Shown here piece after piece: positions 15,047 through 23,804 of a stretch of 64,000 nucleotides of DNA (position 1 is its first letter; the number at the start of each line of letters is the position of its first letter). The notes below the pieces were generated by a model, which made no database searches, was not told where the DNA came from, and worked only from the letters and a program-made list of their open reading frames with translations. The stretch comes from Pseudomonas putida (GTDB lineage: Bacteria > Pseudomonadota > Gammaproteobacteria > Pseudomonadales > Pseudomonadaceae): contig NZ_CP029693.1 in assembly GCF_003228315.1 (NCBI RefSeq), positions 6,296,501-6,360,500 on the forward strand. Direction: 5' to 3'. The position numbers and the translations under genes were made by a program.

Positions 15047-15361
15047 ATGGATAAAAGGACTCACGGACCCGCCCTGGTGCGCAGTTTGATACCGCTCACC
15101 GAGTGCCCGTCTTGTGCCGGGAAAGGGATCATCAAAGGGGTGTTTCACGAACTCGACTGCATCGGTTGTCACTCTTCGGGTTTCGTTCATGCCCAGACCC
15201 TGGAGCCACTGTTGATCGAAGATCTGGTGCTCCAGTTGGGGCGGATGGTTCGCCGGGAACGCAGTCAGTTGATCGGCAAGAATCGAACACGCTGCATCGT
15301 TGATGACTACCAGCAGAGCAATAGCCGCGGCGCCGGCCGCTCGACTTACAAGGGGGATTGA
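15047..15361 (+). CDS. Zinc-finger phage protein, possible late regulator partner
   Basis: A 104-residue protein; ATG 15047 follows GCGAGGT. CPSCAGKG and CIGCHSSG (residues 18-45) form one DnaJ-like four-cysteine zinc site. Some lambdoid Q antiterminators carry similar zinc fingers, and this gene lies just before the late promoter, so a role in late-gene activation is plausible but not shown. The next gene begins 3 bases after its stop. Confidence 0.65.
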   Translation: MDKRTHGPALVRSLIPLTECPSCAGKGIIKGVFHELDCIGCHSSGFVHAQTLEPLLIEDLVLQLGRMVRRERSQLIGKNRTRCIVDDYQQSNSRGAGRSTYKGD

Positions 15362-15364
15362 GAC

Positions 15365-15928
15365 ATGGGCATTTATAAAGATGTGATGAGCACGCTGGTC
15401 CGTGTACTGGCCGCCGACAATATCGACAACAGCACCAAACAGTCGTGGCAGAAGTTGATCGATGCCGATCTGCGTTCAGGTGGTACCGGCAGCTCGCTAT
15501 CGGTGCGTGACAAATTCGATTACGACTGCTGCCTCTACGCGCTTCTGCACCGTCAGCTTGATCCAGCTCAGTGGGATGTGCTGGTCGCGAAGTACTCGAC
15601 GCACAAGGCCAACAAGGTCGCCGCCATCGGCCGCCTGGTTGCCCGTATGACTTCCCCAGCGCCGCAACTGTTCATCTATAAGGCGCTCACTGCTTGGGCG
15701 ATTCCGAAGCTGAAGGGCGTCCAGACCGGTAAGCGTTCCACCGACATGATCGTACTGCCCTCCGAGTTCTACGACATGAATACCTGGGATCCGGAAGGCA
15801 AGCCTGAGTCGACGCGACGCCGATGGAAGACAGGTATCGCGAAGCGTCTTGAGTCACTGGAAGAGGCTGCGGTGATCCACGCGACTGAGATATTTGACCG
15901 GGAAGAAATCTTCATTGACGCCGCTTGA
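15365..15928 (+). CDS. Putative late-gene regulator (Q position)
   Basis: A 187-residue, largely helical basic protein. No family is recognised with certainty. Its position, last gene of the rightward early operon and directly upstream of a strong promoter followed by a terminator, is that of lambda Q. The middle (FDYDCCLYALLHRQLDPAQWDVLVAKYS) could hold a helix-turn-helix-like unit. If correct it would let polymerase read through the leader terminator at 15998 and the later hairpins. Its stop overlaps the putative -35 box. Confidence 0.55.
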   Translation: MGIYKDVMSTLVRVLAADNIDNSTKQSWQKLIDADLRSGGTGSSLSVRDKFDYDCCLYALLHRQLDPAQWDVLVAKYSTHKANKVAAIGRLVARMTSPAPQLFIYKALTAWAIPKLKGVQTGKRSTDMIVLPSEFYDMNTWDPEGKPESTRRRWKTGIAKRLESLEEAAVIHATEIFDREEIFIDAA

Positions 15929-15953
15929 CGCAGTGGCGGAATGATCATAAATT
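15925..15953 (+). promoter_or_regulatory. Putative late promoter (PR'-like)
   Basis: TTGACG (15925-15930), a 17-base spacer and TAAATT (15948-15953) form a good sigma-70 promoter right after the Q-position gene. The start point would be near 15960, giving a leader of about 40 bases before the terminator at 15998, as with lambda pR' and tR'. Confidence 0.65.
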
Positions 15954-15997
15954 AGCCCCATCATGTCGATCTTGCGCGTTATGAGAGACGACACAAT

Positions 15998-16025
15998 AAA
16001 GCCCAGCCGACCGCTGGGCTTTTTC
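15998..16025 (+). terminator. Intrinsic terminator in the late leader
   Basis: AAAGCCCAGC and GCTGGGCTTT form a 10-bp stem with a 5-base loop, followed by TTTCTT. It lies between the putative late promoter and the first late gene, so antitermination would be needed. Confidence 0.85.
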
Positions 16026-16061
16026 TTGTGACACGAAGTAACTCAATTCTGTAAGGCAGCT

Positions 16062-16274
16062 ATGAACCTTTGGTACTTTTTTGGTGGATTTTTACTCCTC
16101 ATTTTCGTGGCAAATCCTTTGCTGAGTGCTTGTGAGGCGTTACCCCAAAAAGCTCAGAATGCAATTGCTTTAGTCATATTCACGCCGGTTCTTGCCCTGA
16201 TGGTCTGGGCCGTTTGGTTCATGTTTACTGGACAGGTTGATCCTTCGTTTAATAACGACTACATCAAGCGCTAG
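16062..16274 (+). CDS. Small two-helix membrane protein in late leader region
   Basis: A 70-residue protein with two membrane helices (about residues 4-24 and 34-56) and a short polar tail. It sits alone between two terminators, upstream of the recognisable holin. It could be a second holin, an antiholin, or a membrane cargo protein; no motif decides. Confidence 0.55.
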   Translation: MNLWYFFGGFLLLIFVANPLLSACEALPQKAQNAIALVIFTPVLALMVWAVWFMFTGQVDPSFNNDYIKR

Positions 16275-16326
16275 CTCGAAGAGCGCCGACGCTTAACTTG
16301 GTGCTTCTTACATACTGATCAATTCA

Positions 16327-16356
16327 AAAGCCTCGCCATCGTGCGGGGCTTTTTCG
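16327..16356 (+). terminator. Intrinsic terminator before the holin gene
   Basis: AAAGCCTCGC and GCGGGGCTTT pair around CATCGT and are followed by TTTTTCGTTTT. The loop and flanks resemble the hairpins at 36249 and 38307. Confidence 0.85.
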
Positions 16357-16442
16357 TTTTCGGCTCCACCACACCCATCGCTCCGAGCTGGGAGTGCTGT
16401 TGGTGCCGATCCTAATGCACTTCCCGAAAGGGAGGAATCGAG

Positions 16443-16766
16443 ATGCCGAACATGCCTGAGAAGGATCCCGGACTGTGGGCCGCTGTGCTTGCCTGGCTGG
16501 TTTTGCATCAGCCACAACTTTTCGCCGCCGGATTGTCCGTCGGCATCGCGGTGTTGCGAGTGATGTATGGCGGTGGCACACGTCGTCAGATGTATCTGGA
16601 GGGAGCGTTGTGCGGGTTAGTCACGCTGTCACTGGTGCCCCTACTTGAGTGGATGGGGCTGCCGCAGAGCATGGCCACGTTCGCAGGCGGTGCTGTTGGC
16701 TTCCTCGGTGTGGAGAAAGTTCGCGGCTATTACGATCGTGCGGCGGCTCGCAAGGTAGAGGGCTGA
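16443..16766 (+). CDS. Holin, lambda-family type
   Basis: A 107-residue membrane protein starting MPNMPEKDPGLWAAVLAWLV. It fits the phage holin lambda family: an N-terminal helix, a central GGGTRRQMYLEGALCGLVTL segment and a final helix with AGGAVGFLGVEKVR (about residues 12-32, 48-66, 74-92). It would form the lesion that releases endolysin. Here it opens the late operon, about 20 kb from the endolysins, as in many Pseudomonas siphophages. Confidence 0.88.
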   Translation: MPNMPEKDPGLWAAVLAWLVLHQPQLFAAGLSVGIAVLRVMYGGGTRRQMYLEGALCGLVTLSLVPLLEWMGLPQSMATFAGGAVGFLGVEKVRGYYDRAAARKVEG

Positions 16767-16945
16767 TGGCGTGCGGTGGATGCGCCGCTCGGCGCGACTG
16801 GATCAAGAAGTGGAGCAAGGTGGCGTATGAGCGATCCATTGATCTCATTGCTGGAAAGACTGGTAGTCGCCCAAGAGAACACAGCTCGGTCGATGGACCA
16901 GATAGCCGGCAGGTTGGACCTACTGATCCAAGCGATGGCCGCTGA
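16766..16945 (+). CDS. Small Cys-containing ORF overlapping the holin stop
   Basis: A 59-residue ORF starting MACGGCAARRDWIKKW. Its ATG overlaps the holin stop (TGATG), favouring coupled translation. The first 20 residues look like a short helical peptide with a CxxC; the remainder overlaps the next gene in another frame and has low-complexity composition. It may be real only in its first part. Confidence 0.45.
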   Translation: MACGGCAARRDWIKKWSKVAYERSIDLIAGKTGSRPREHSSVDGPDSRQVGPTDPSDGR

Positions 16946-17006
16946 TGAGCCGGAGGATCCGGATGCGCCGCCTCTGACATACATGGATGGCACGCCATGC
17001 CGCTGA
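16827..17006 (+). CDS. Small helical phage protein
   Basis: A 59-residue protein starting MSDPLISLLERLVVAQENTARSM, with one amphipathic helix (residues 3-35) and an acidic, proline-containing tail. It overlaps the HNH gene at its end. Short coiled-coil proteins of this kind are common between holin and HNH genes in Pseudomonas phages, with no assigned function. Confidence 0.5.
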   Translation: MSDPLISLLERLVVAQENTARSMDQIAGRLDLLIQAMAADEPEDPDAPPLTYMDGTPCR

Positions 17007-17389
17007 GACCACAGAAACCATGCAATGCCCAGGGCTGCAACGTGCTGACCCGCAACCCTCGCTATTGCGAAGCGCACGCGCACCTGCTCAAGAGTCATGT
17101 GCGAGAGAAGCCTCGCGAGACGAGCGCTGCCCGTGGCTATGGATACAAATGGCAGCAGGCCCGTGCTGGATGGCTGGCCAAGCATCCGCTTTGCCGACAC
17201 TGCGAAGCACGTGGCCTGGTGGTTGTGGCCACCGATGTTGACCACATCGAGCCGCATCGTGGTGACATGAGCCTGTTCTGGGATCGGACCAATTGGCAGT
17301 CCCTGTGCCACCCCTGTCATTCGGTCAAGACCGCGGCCGAGGACGGCGGATTCGGCAATGCCGGACGGCCGAAAGCAGAAAAACCGTGA
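16997..17389 (+). CDS. HNH endonuclease
   Basis: A 130-residue HNH nuclease with zinc-binding pairs (CNAQGC, CRHC, CHPCH) and the catalytic core DVDHIEPHRGD followed by WDRTNWQSLCHPCH. HNH proteins next to the terminase genes stimulate terminase cutting in HK97-type phages, and this one lies directly upstream of the small terminase gene. Confidence 0.9.
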   Translation: MPLRPQKPCNAQGCNVLTRNPRYCEAHAHLLKSHVREKPRETSAARGYGYKWQQARAGWLAKHPLCRHCEARGLVVVATDVDHIEPHRGDMSLFWDRTNWQSLCHPCHSVKTAAEDGGFGNAGRPKAEKP

Positions 17390-17531
17390 AAAAACAGAGA
17401 AATCGGGCCAAATGAGAGCGATTAGCGATCAAGGGGAGGGGGCGGGTCGAAAGTCTGGGCCTTTTCGCTTCTAGACCGCGCCCTCAATCGTTTTTTCACA
17501 CCCGCGAAATTAAAAATTCAGGAGTTGCGCG

Positions 17532-18017
17532 ATGGGAGGCACCGCCACGGTCGCGGGCCGTGGTCGCAAACCCAAGCCGACGGCCAAGAAACAGCTCGCC
17601 GGCAACCCAGGTAAGCGAGCGCTGAATACTGCTGAACCTGAGTTCTCCAAGATCACCGACGTTGACCCGCCGGAGTGGTTGAGCGAGCGGGCTGCCATGA
17701 TGTGGAAAATGATTCTTCCCGAGTTGCTGCGCGAGAACGTCGTGGCCCTCACGGACCTGCACAACGTCGAGGCCTTCTGCACCGCCTATGACAACTGGCG
17801 GATGGCTCAAGAGTCGATAAGAGACAACGGCATTGTTGTGGCCGGCGCGACCGGTGGGCCGGTGAAGAACCCCGCGCTCACCGCGGCCAACGAAACGATG
17901 CGCCAGATGGTGACCTTCGGCTCGCTGCTGGGCCTGGACCCGTCGAGTCGAACTCGGCTGATAGGCGGAAACAAGGAGAAGGCCACCAACGAATTTGCCC
18001 AACTACTGAGCTCATAA
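17532..18017 (+). CDS. Terminase small subunit (P27 family)
   Basis: A 161-residue protein of the P27 family: a basic N-terminus (GRGRKPKPTAKKQLAGNPGKR), a helical core with PPEWLSERAAMMWKMILPEL, and an end with GLDPSSRTRLIG. It recognises phage DNA ends and passes DNA to the large subunit encoded immediately downstream with no gap. Confidence 0.92.
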   Translation: MGGTATVAGRGRKPKPTAKKQLAGNPGKRALNTAEPEFSKITDVDPPEWLSERAAMMWKMILPELLRENVVALTDLHNVEAFCTAYDNWRMAQESIRDNGIVVAGATGGPVKNPALTAANETMRQMVTFGSLLGLDPSSRTRLIGGNKEKATNEFAQLLSS

Positions 18018-19739
18018 ATGACCAAAGCCCTGCACCCCAACGTCGACAAGGCGATGGCGTGGGGCCGGTCTTTGCTCCGTGGAAAGGTCCCGGCCTGTCG
18101 ATACATTCACCAGGCGGTGCAGCGTCACTTCGATGACTTAGCCGCCAGCCGCAAGCGCGGCTACCGCTTCAAATTTGATCCGGCAAAAGCCGAGAAGAAA
18201 CTGAAGCTCATCCAGCTGCTGCCGCACACCAAGGGTGAGTGGGCATTCAAACGACAGCTGATCAGCCTGGAGCCGTGGCAGTTGTTCGGCCTGGCCGTCA
18301 CCTTCGGCTGGGTCAAGAAGAAGGGCGGTCACCGCCGATTCCGCGAAAGTTACTGGGAGGTGCCGCGCAAGAACGGCAAGTCCGTGGTGGCCGGCGGCGT
18401 TGGCATCAGCATGTTCGTAGCCGACGGTGAGTTCGGCGCCGAGGTCTACTCTGGCGCGACCACGGAGAAGCAGGCGTGGGAGGTATTCCGGCCGGCCAAG
18501 TTGATGGTTAGCAAGTCGCCAATGCTGGTGCAGGCTGCGGGCATCGAGGTGAATGCCTCGAACATGAACATCCCGTCCGACTTCAGTCGCTTCGAGCCGC
18601 TGATTGGCAACCCGGGCGACGGCGCTTCACCTAGCTGCGCGATCGTCGACGAATATCACGAGCACCCGACATCAGCCCAGTACGACACCATGCTCACCGG
18701 CATGGGCGCCCGGCGGCAGCCGCTGATGTTCATCATCACCACCGCCGGCGCCGATATCGAGGGGCCGTGCTACGACAAGCGTCGGCAAGTTATCGAGATG
18801 CTCGAAGGCACTGTGCCAGACGACGAGCTGTTCGGTTGGATCTGGACCCTCGATGAGGGTGACGATTGGACCGACCCGAAGATGCTGGCCAAGGCCAATC
18901 CGAACCACGGCGTGTCGGTGTTTCAGGAGTATCTGGAAAGCCAGCAAGCCCGGGCGATCCGCTCCGCGCGGTTCACCAACACGTTTAAGACCAAGCACCT
19001 GAACCTCTGGGTCAGCGCAAAAGCCGGCTTCTTCAACATGGAAGACTGGAAGTCCTGCGAAGACACCACGCTGACGCTCGAGCAGTTCGAGGGCCAGGAA
19101 TGGAATGCCGGTTTCGACCTGGCGCGAAAGCTGGATATGAACTCACGGGCGCGCCTGTTCTGGCGCGTTATTGACGGCAAAACGCATTACTACAGTGTGG
19201 CACCGAAGTTCTGGGTGCCGTACGACACCGTCTACAACAGCGACAATAAGCGCATGTCGGAGCGATTCCAGGCATGGATCAACTCCGGGCATCTTGAGGT
19301 TACCGACGGCGCTGAGATCGACTACCGCGAGATCCTCGAGGACACGAAAGAAGCCAATCATCATGCACCGCTGCGGGAGTCTCCGATTGACCCCCATGGT
19401 GCGACGGGCCTGAGTCACGACCTCGACGACGAGGGTTTCAATCCAATCACCATCACGCAGAACTACACCAACATGTCGGACCCCATGAAGGAATTGGAGG
19501 CGGCCATCACCGCGGGCCGGTTTCATCATGACGGTAACCCGATCATGACCTGGTGTATCGGTAACGTGATTGGCAAACATCTGCCGGGTAACGATGACGT
19601 TGTCCGCCCGATCAAGCAGGGCGACGACAACAAGATAGATGGCGCGGTGGCGCTGATCATGACGATAGGCCGGATACTCGCGAATGCGGATGTCCAGGGC
19701 TCTGTCGACGACTTCCTCTCCAGACCGATGAGCATGTAA
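18018..19739 (+). CDS. Terminase large subunit
   Basis: A 573-residue HK97-type terminase ATPase-nuclease. Residues 114-122 (EVPRKNGKS) form the Walker A, and SCAIVDEYHEH gives the Walker B at D211-E212. The C-terminal nuclease domain has the metal-binding aspartate at NAGFDLARK and later acidic residues. It drives DNA packaging into the prohead. It lies between the small subunit and portal genes and shares one base with the portal start. Confidence 0.95.
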   Translation: MTKALHPNVDKAMAWGRSLLRGKVPACRYIHQAVQRHFDDLAASRKRGYRFKFDPAKAEKKLKLIQLLPHTKGEWAFKRQLISLEPWQLFGLAVTFGWVKKKGGHRRFRESYWEVPRKNGKSVVAGGVGISMFVADGEFGAEVYSGATTEKQAWEVFRPAKLMVSKSPMLVQAAGIEVNASNMNIPSDFSRFEPLIGNPGDGASPSCAIVDEYHEHPTSAQYDTMLTGMGARRQPLMFIITTAGADIEGPCYDKRRQVIEMLEGTVPDDELFGWIWTLDEGDDWTDPKMLAKANPNHGVSVFQEYLESQQARAIRSARFTNTFKTKHLNLWVSAKAGFFNMEDWKSCEDTTLTLEQFEGQEWNAGFDLARKLDMNSRARLFWRVIDGKTHYYSVAPKFWVPYDTVYNSDNKRMSERFQAWINSGHLEVTDGAEIDYREILEDTKEANHHAPLRESPIDPHGATGLSHDLDDEGFNPITITQNYTNMSDPMKELEAAITAGRFHHDGNPIMTWCIGNVIGKHLPGNDDVVRPIKQGDDNKIDGAVALIMTIGRILANADVQGSVDDFLSRPMSM

Positions 19740-21010
19740 TGGCAGACACCGACTACAGCATTGACCTGCGCACCCGCAGCCCATTCTGGGCGCGCATGGC
19801 GAGCTTTTTCGTCGGCGGCCGGCTCGTCACACCGGAGAAGGGGTCGCAGACCGGGCCTGTGTCGGCATCCGGCGTGGTGGGTGACTCAGTCGTCAATGAC
19901 GAGCGCTCGTTGCAGATATCCACGGTTTTCGCCTGCGTACGCTTGATCTCGAGTGTTACGGCCTGCATGCCCTTGGACGTATTTGAGACCAAGGGGGATG
20001 ACCGCAAGAAGGTTGGCTTGGACAATCCGTTAGCGCGCCTTCTGCGATATAGCCCCAACCAATTCATGACGGCGTTCGACTTCCGCGTTTCGATGACCAT
20101 GCAGCTTTGCTACTACGGAAACGCTTACGCCTTGATCGAGCGCAACAGCGTCGGCGACGTGGTCAGCCTTGTTCCCCTTATGTCGGTCAACATGGATGTC
20201 CGGCTTGAGGGGAAGCGAGTTGTCTACCGGTACCGTCGGGACAATGCATACGCCGACTTCAAGCAGAGTGAAATCTTCCACCTCAAGGGGTTCGGTTTCA
20301 ACGGGCTCGTAGGGTTATCGCCGATCGCCTTCGCTGCGAAGACGGCAGGCGTCGCTGTGGCGATGGAGGATCAGCAGCGCGACTTCTATGCCAATGGCGC
20401 GAAGTCCCCGCAGTTGTTGATGACCGGTGAAGGGAAAGTGCTCAACAAGGACCAGCGGGCACAGGTTGAAGAGAATTTCAAAGAGATCTCTGGTGGCCCA
20501 GTTAAAAAACGACTTTGGATTCTTGAGGGTGGATTCACCACCCAAGCCATTGGCGTGAGCCCGCAAGATGCCGAAACGATGGCTGCGCGGAAATTTCAAG
20601 TCAGCGAGCTTGCGAGGTTCTTTGGTGTGCCGCCGCACTTGGTGGGAGATGTTGAGAAATCCACCAGTTGGGGTTCCGGTATTGAGCAGCAAAACCTTGG
20701 ATTTCTTCAGTACAGCCTGGATGCGTATCTCGAGATTTGGGAAGGCTGCATCCTGCGCTGGCTGGTCAAACCTGCCGATCTGGGCCGTATCCACGCCGAG
20801 CATAATCGCGACGGGCTCTTGAGCGGGGATTCTACGGCGCGAGCAAATTACATGAAAACCCTGGTCGATACTGGCCTGCTCACAATCAATGAAGGGCGCC
20901 GCGTGAACAACAGGCCACCGGTTGATGGTGGCGATGTAGCCACTCGGCAATCACAGAACGTTCCGCTCACACATCTCGGCCAAACGAACCCCGCTCCCAG
21001 CGGGGTTTAG
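19739..21010 (+). CDS. Portal protein (HK97 family)
   Basis: A 423-residue HK97-family portal forming the ring at one capsid vertex. Typical stretches are LQISTVFACVRLISS near the N-terminus, FHLKGFGFNGLVGLSPI in the middle and FQVSELARFFGVPPHLVGD in the C-terminal half. A terminator-like hairpin overlaps its last codons (20987). Confidence 0.95.
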   Translation: MADTDYSIDLRTRSPFWARMASFFVGGRLVTPEKGSQTGPVSASGVVGDSVVNDERSLQISTVFACVRLISSVTACMPLDVFETKGDDRKKVGLDNPLARLLRYSPNQFMTAFDFRVSMTMQLCYYGNAYALIERNSVGDVVSLVPLMSVNMDVRLEGKRVVYRYRRDNAYADFKQSEIFHLKGFGFNGLVGLSPIAFAAKTAGVAVAMEDQQRDFYANGAKSPQLLMTGEGKVLNKDQRAQVEENFKEISGGPVKKRLWILEGGFTTQAIGVSPQDAETMAARKFQVSELARFFGVPPHLVGDVEKSTSWGSGIEQQNLGFLQYSLDAYLEIWEGCILRWLVKPADLGRIHAEHNRDGLLSGDSTARANYMKTLVDTGLLTINEGRRVNNRPPVDGGDVATRQSQNVPLTHLGQTNPAPSGV

Positions 21011-21016
21011 TTTTTC
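20987..21016 (+). terminator. Terminator-like hairpin between portal and protease genes
   Basis: AACCCCGCT and AGCGGGGTT pair around CCC and are followed by TTAGTTTTT. It lies inside the late operon, so read-through is implied. Confidence 0.75.
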
Positions 21017-21028
21017 TGGAGCTACCCA

Positions 21029-21691
21029 ATGTCCAATATTCAAAAGACCTTGGCCTTTGACCAGGTCGAGATCAAGTTCGATTCGTCTGGAAAAACGGGG
21101 ACGTTCGAGGGCTACGCGAGCGTCTTCGGCGTGGTCGACAGTGATGGCGACATCATCATGCCTGGCGCATTCAAAAAAGCGCTCTCCAGCCAGAGCCGTC
21201 AGGTTGGAATGTTTTTCAACCATCGCACCTGGGAGTTGCCGGTAGGTAAGTGGCTGTCGCTCGAAGAGGACAGCAAAGGTTTGCTCACACGCGGTGAGTT
21301 GACCCCAGGGCTATCGGTGTCCACCGATCTGCGGGCCGCGATGGAGCACAAGACAGTTGAAGGCATGTCCGTCGGATTCACCGTCCTTAAAGACGACTTT
21401 GACCTGATCGGCACCGGCCGAGCGTTCAAAAATGTGCAGGCCCTTCGTGAGATCAGCATCTGCACCTTCCCTGCCAACGAGCAGGCGACCGTCGAGTCCA
21501 TGAAGAGCCTGGAGTCGATCACCACCATTCGTGACGTAGAACACTGGCTGAGGGATTCGGCTGGCCTTTCAAAGTCGCAAGCCCTGGGCTTCATCGCCAG
21601 GATCAAGTCCGCAGTTCGGAGCGATTCCGAAGGTGGCGAAATCACCGCGATTCTCAATCGCCTCAAAACCTTTCCAACTGTAGGAAACTGA
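21029..21691 (+). CDS. Prohead maturation protease (HK97 family)
   Basis: A 220-residue S78-type protease. It starts with the typical KFDSSGKTGTFEGYASVFG, and the catalytic pair is H65 (FFNHRTWELPVG) and S114 (GMSVGF). It cleaves the N-terminal scaffold domain from the capsid protein during maturation. It precedes the major capsid gene by three bases. Confidence 0.95.
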   Translation: MSNIQKTLAFDQVEIKFDSSGKTGTFEGYASVFGVVDSDGDIIMPGAFKKALSSQSRQVGMFFNHRTWELPVGKWLSLEEDSKGLLTRGELTPGLSVSTDLRAAMEHKTVEGMSVGFTVLKDDFDLIGTGRAFKNVQALREISICTFPANEQATVESMKSLESITTIRDVEHWLRDSAGLSKSQALGFIARIKSAVRSDSEGGEITAILNRLKTFPTVGN

Positions 21692-21694
21692 ACC

Positions 21695-22861
21695 ATGTCT
21701 GAATTGGCCCAGATCCAAAAGGCAATCGAAGACGCGCAAACGAACATGACCCAACTGTTCGATGCGCAGAAAAAAGAAATCACCGAGACCGGTGCTATCA
21801 GCAAAAAGCTGCAAACCGATCTCCAGACCGTTCAGGAAGAGCTGAAGACTGCTGGTACTCGCCTGTTTGACCTTGAGTCGAAACTGGCTGGGGGCGGTCT
21901 GGATAATCCACAAGCCAAGAAATCGTTCGCCGAACGCGCCGCCGAAGATCTGAAGAAGAACTGGAACGGCTCCACTTCCGGCAAGGTCGACGTCAAGAGC
22001 TTCAGCAAGGCGCTGGGTTCTGGCGGTGCCTCGGCAGGCGCGCTGGTTCAACCACAGCAGAACCCGGGCATTCTGATGCCAGGCCTGCGCCGTCTGACCA
22101 TCCGCGACTTGCTTGCCCAGGGTCGTACCTCTTCGAACGCCATCGAGTACGTGCGCGAGAACGTGTTCACTAACAGTGCAGCACCGGTCGCAGAGGGCGC
22201 ACTCAAGCCCGAGTCGCAACTGACCTTCACCAAGGAAACTGCGAACGTCAAAACCATTGCCCATTGGATTCAGGCATCGCGCCAGATCATGGACGATGCG
22301 CCGATGCTCGAGTCCTACGTGAACGGGCGTTTGCTGTTTGGCCTGGATCTGGTTGAAGAAGGCCAACTGCTCAACGGTGACGGCACCGGTGACAACCTGA
22401 TCGGCTTGAACAAGGTGGCAACTGCTTACGACACTGCTCTCAACGCAACCGGTGACACTCGCGCCGATCAGATCGCGCACGCCATCTTCCAGACCAGCGA
22501 ATCCGAGTTCGAGGCCTCCGGCTTGATCCTCAATCCGCGCGACTGGCATGCCATTGCGCTACTGAAAGATGCCGAAGGTCGTTACATCTTCGGTGGCCCA
22601 GCGGCTTTCGCTGCCAAGGTGATGTGGGGCCTGCCAGTGGTTGCGACCAAGGCACAAGCCCAGGGCACCTTCACCGTTGGTGGTTTCGACCTGGCCTCGC
22701 AGATCTGGGATCGGATGGATGCGACGATCGAGATCAGCAACCAGGATCGCGACAACTTCGTGAAGAACATGCTGACCATCCTCTGCGAGGAGCGTCTTGC
22801 GATCACGCATTACCGTCCGACCGCCATCATCAAAGGCGCGTTCACCGTACCAACCCCATAA
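21695..22861 (+). CDS. Major capsid protein (HK97 fold)
   Basis: A 388-residue HK97-type capsid protein. Residues 1-105 form a charged coiled-coil scaffold domain that the protease should remove. The mature part begins near 110 and has typical pieces: LTFTKETANVKTIAHWIQASRQ, then LLNGDGTGDNLIG and QGTFTVGGFDLASQIWDR. A strong GNRA-loop hairpin follows the stop. Confidence 0.95.
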   Translation: MSELAQIQKAIEDAQTNMTQLFDAQKKEITETGAISKKLQTDLQTVQEELKTAGTRLFDLESKLAGGGLDNPQAKKSFAERAAEDLKKNWNGSTSGKVDVKSFSKALGSGGASAGALVQPQQNPGILMPGLRRLTIRDLLAQGRTSSNAIEYVRENVFTNSAAPVAEGALKPESQLTFTKETANVKTIAHWIQASRQIMDDAPMLESYVNGRLLFGLDLVEEGQLLNGDGTGDNLIGLNKVATAYDTALNATGDTRADQIAHAIFQTSESEFEASGLILNPRDWHAIALLKDAEGRYIFGGPAAFAAKVMWGLPVVATKAQAQGTFTVGGFDLASQIWDRMDATIEISNQDRDNFVKNMLTILCEERLAITHYRPTAIIKGAFTVPTP

Positions 22862-22869
22862 CCACAGGG

Positions 22870-22891
22870 CCGGGGCAGGAAACTGCCCCGG
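22870..22891 (+). other. 9-bp GC hairpin with GAAA tetraloop after the capsid gene
   Basis: CCGGGGCAG pairs with CTGCCCCGG around GAAA. There is no T-run, so it is more likely an mRNA 3'-end stabiliser or processing site that keeps capsid mRNA abundant than a terminator. It ends just before the start of the next gene. Confidence 0.65.
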
Positions 22892-22900
22892 ATGCTTGCC

Positions 22901-23136
<236 letters not shown>

Positions 23137-23140
<4 letters not shown>

Positions 23141-23469
23141 CCGTGGCCATTGCTGATCTGCTCCCCACCGAGCTGATTCGCAAGCACCTGCGTCTGGACT
23201 ATGAAGACGAAGACGACCTCATAGTCCTGTATGGCGAATCGGCGCTCGCTTGGGCGCTTTGGTTTTGTGACAACCCGAAACTCATTGAGGTCGAGGATTT
23301 TCCGGCGAGCTTTAAAGCCGCGCTGCTGCTGTTGATTGGACACTCGTACGCGAACAGGGAAGCGGTCGTGGTTGGCACTATTACTGCGGAGGTGCCGATG
23401 GCCGTTGAATCTTTGCTGTGGTCCTCCCGCAATTGGTCGGGGCCGCCTGACCCAGTGGTGACGCCGTGA
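23137..23469 (+). CDS. Head-tail connector protein (HK97 gp6-like)
   Basis: A 110-residue protein with LIRKHLRLDYEDEDDLIVLYGESALAW and FKAALLLLIGHSYANRE, matching the gp6-like connector family that binds below the portal. It overlaps the previous stop (ATGA) and the following gene by four bases. Confidence 0.85.
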
Positions 23470-23804
23470 GAGCCGGACTTTTACGCCATCGGATCACGAT
23501 CCAGGAGCCCGGTCTGATTCAAGACCCAGACACGGGCGAGATGATTCCGGGCTGGGTCACCGTCTGGGAAAAGGTGGCTGCCTCGGTCGAGCCGTTGAGC
23601 GCTCGCGATCTGATCGCGGCGCAGGCGGTCCAGTCTGAGGCATCGGGCCGGGTGGTAATCCGGTACCGCGCCGGCGTGCTGCCTACGATGCGCATACTGC
23701 ACCGCGGAGACGTTTACGAAATCCAAGGGCAGCCATTACCTGATCCTGTGTCGGGCCTGGAGTACCTCACGATTCTGGTGGCGAAGGGGGTGAATGATGG
23801 CTGA
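23466..23804 (+). CDS. Head closure protein (head-tail joining)
   Basis: A 112-residue beta-rich protein of the phage head-tail joining family: MRAGLLRHRITIQEPG, then WVTVWEKVAASVEPLSARDLIAAQ and a final GLEYLTILVAKGVNDG. It plugs the connector after packaging. The GTG start at 23466 fits the four-base overlap with the connector gene. Confidence 0.88.
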   Translation: MRAGLLRHRITIQEPGLIQDPDTGEMIPGWVTVWEKVAASVEPLSARDLIAAQAVQSEASGRVVIRYRAGVLPTMRILHRGDVYEIQGQPLPDPVSGLEYLTILVAKGVNDG

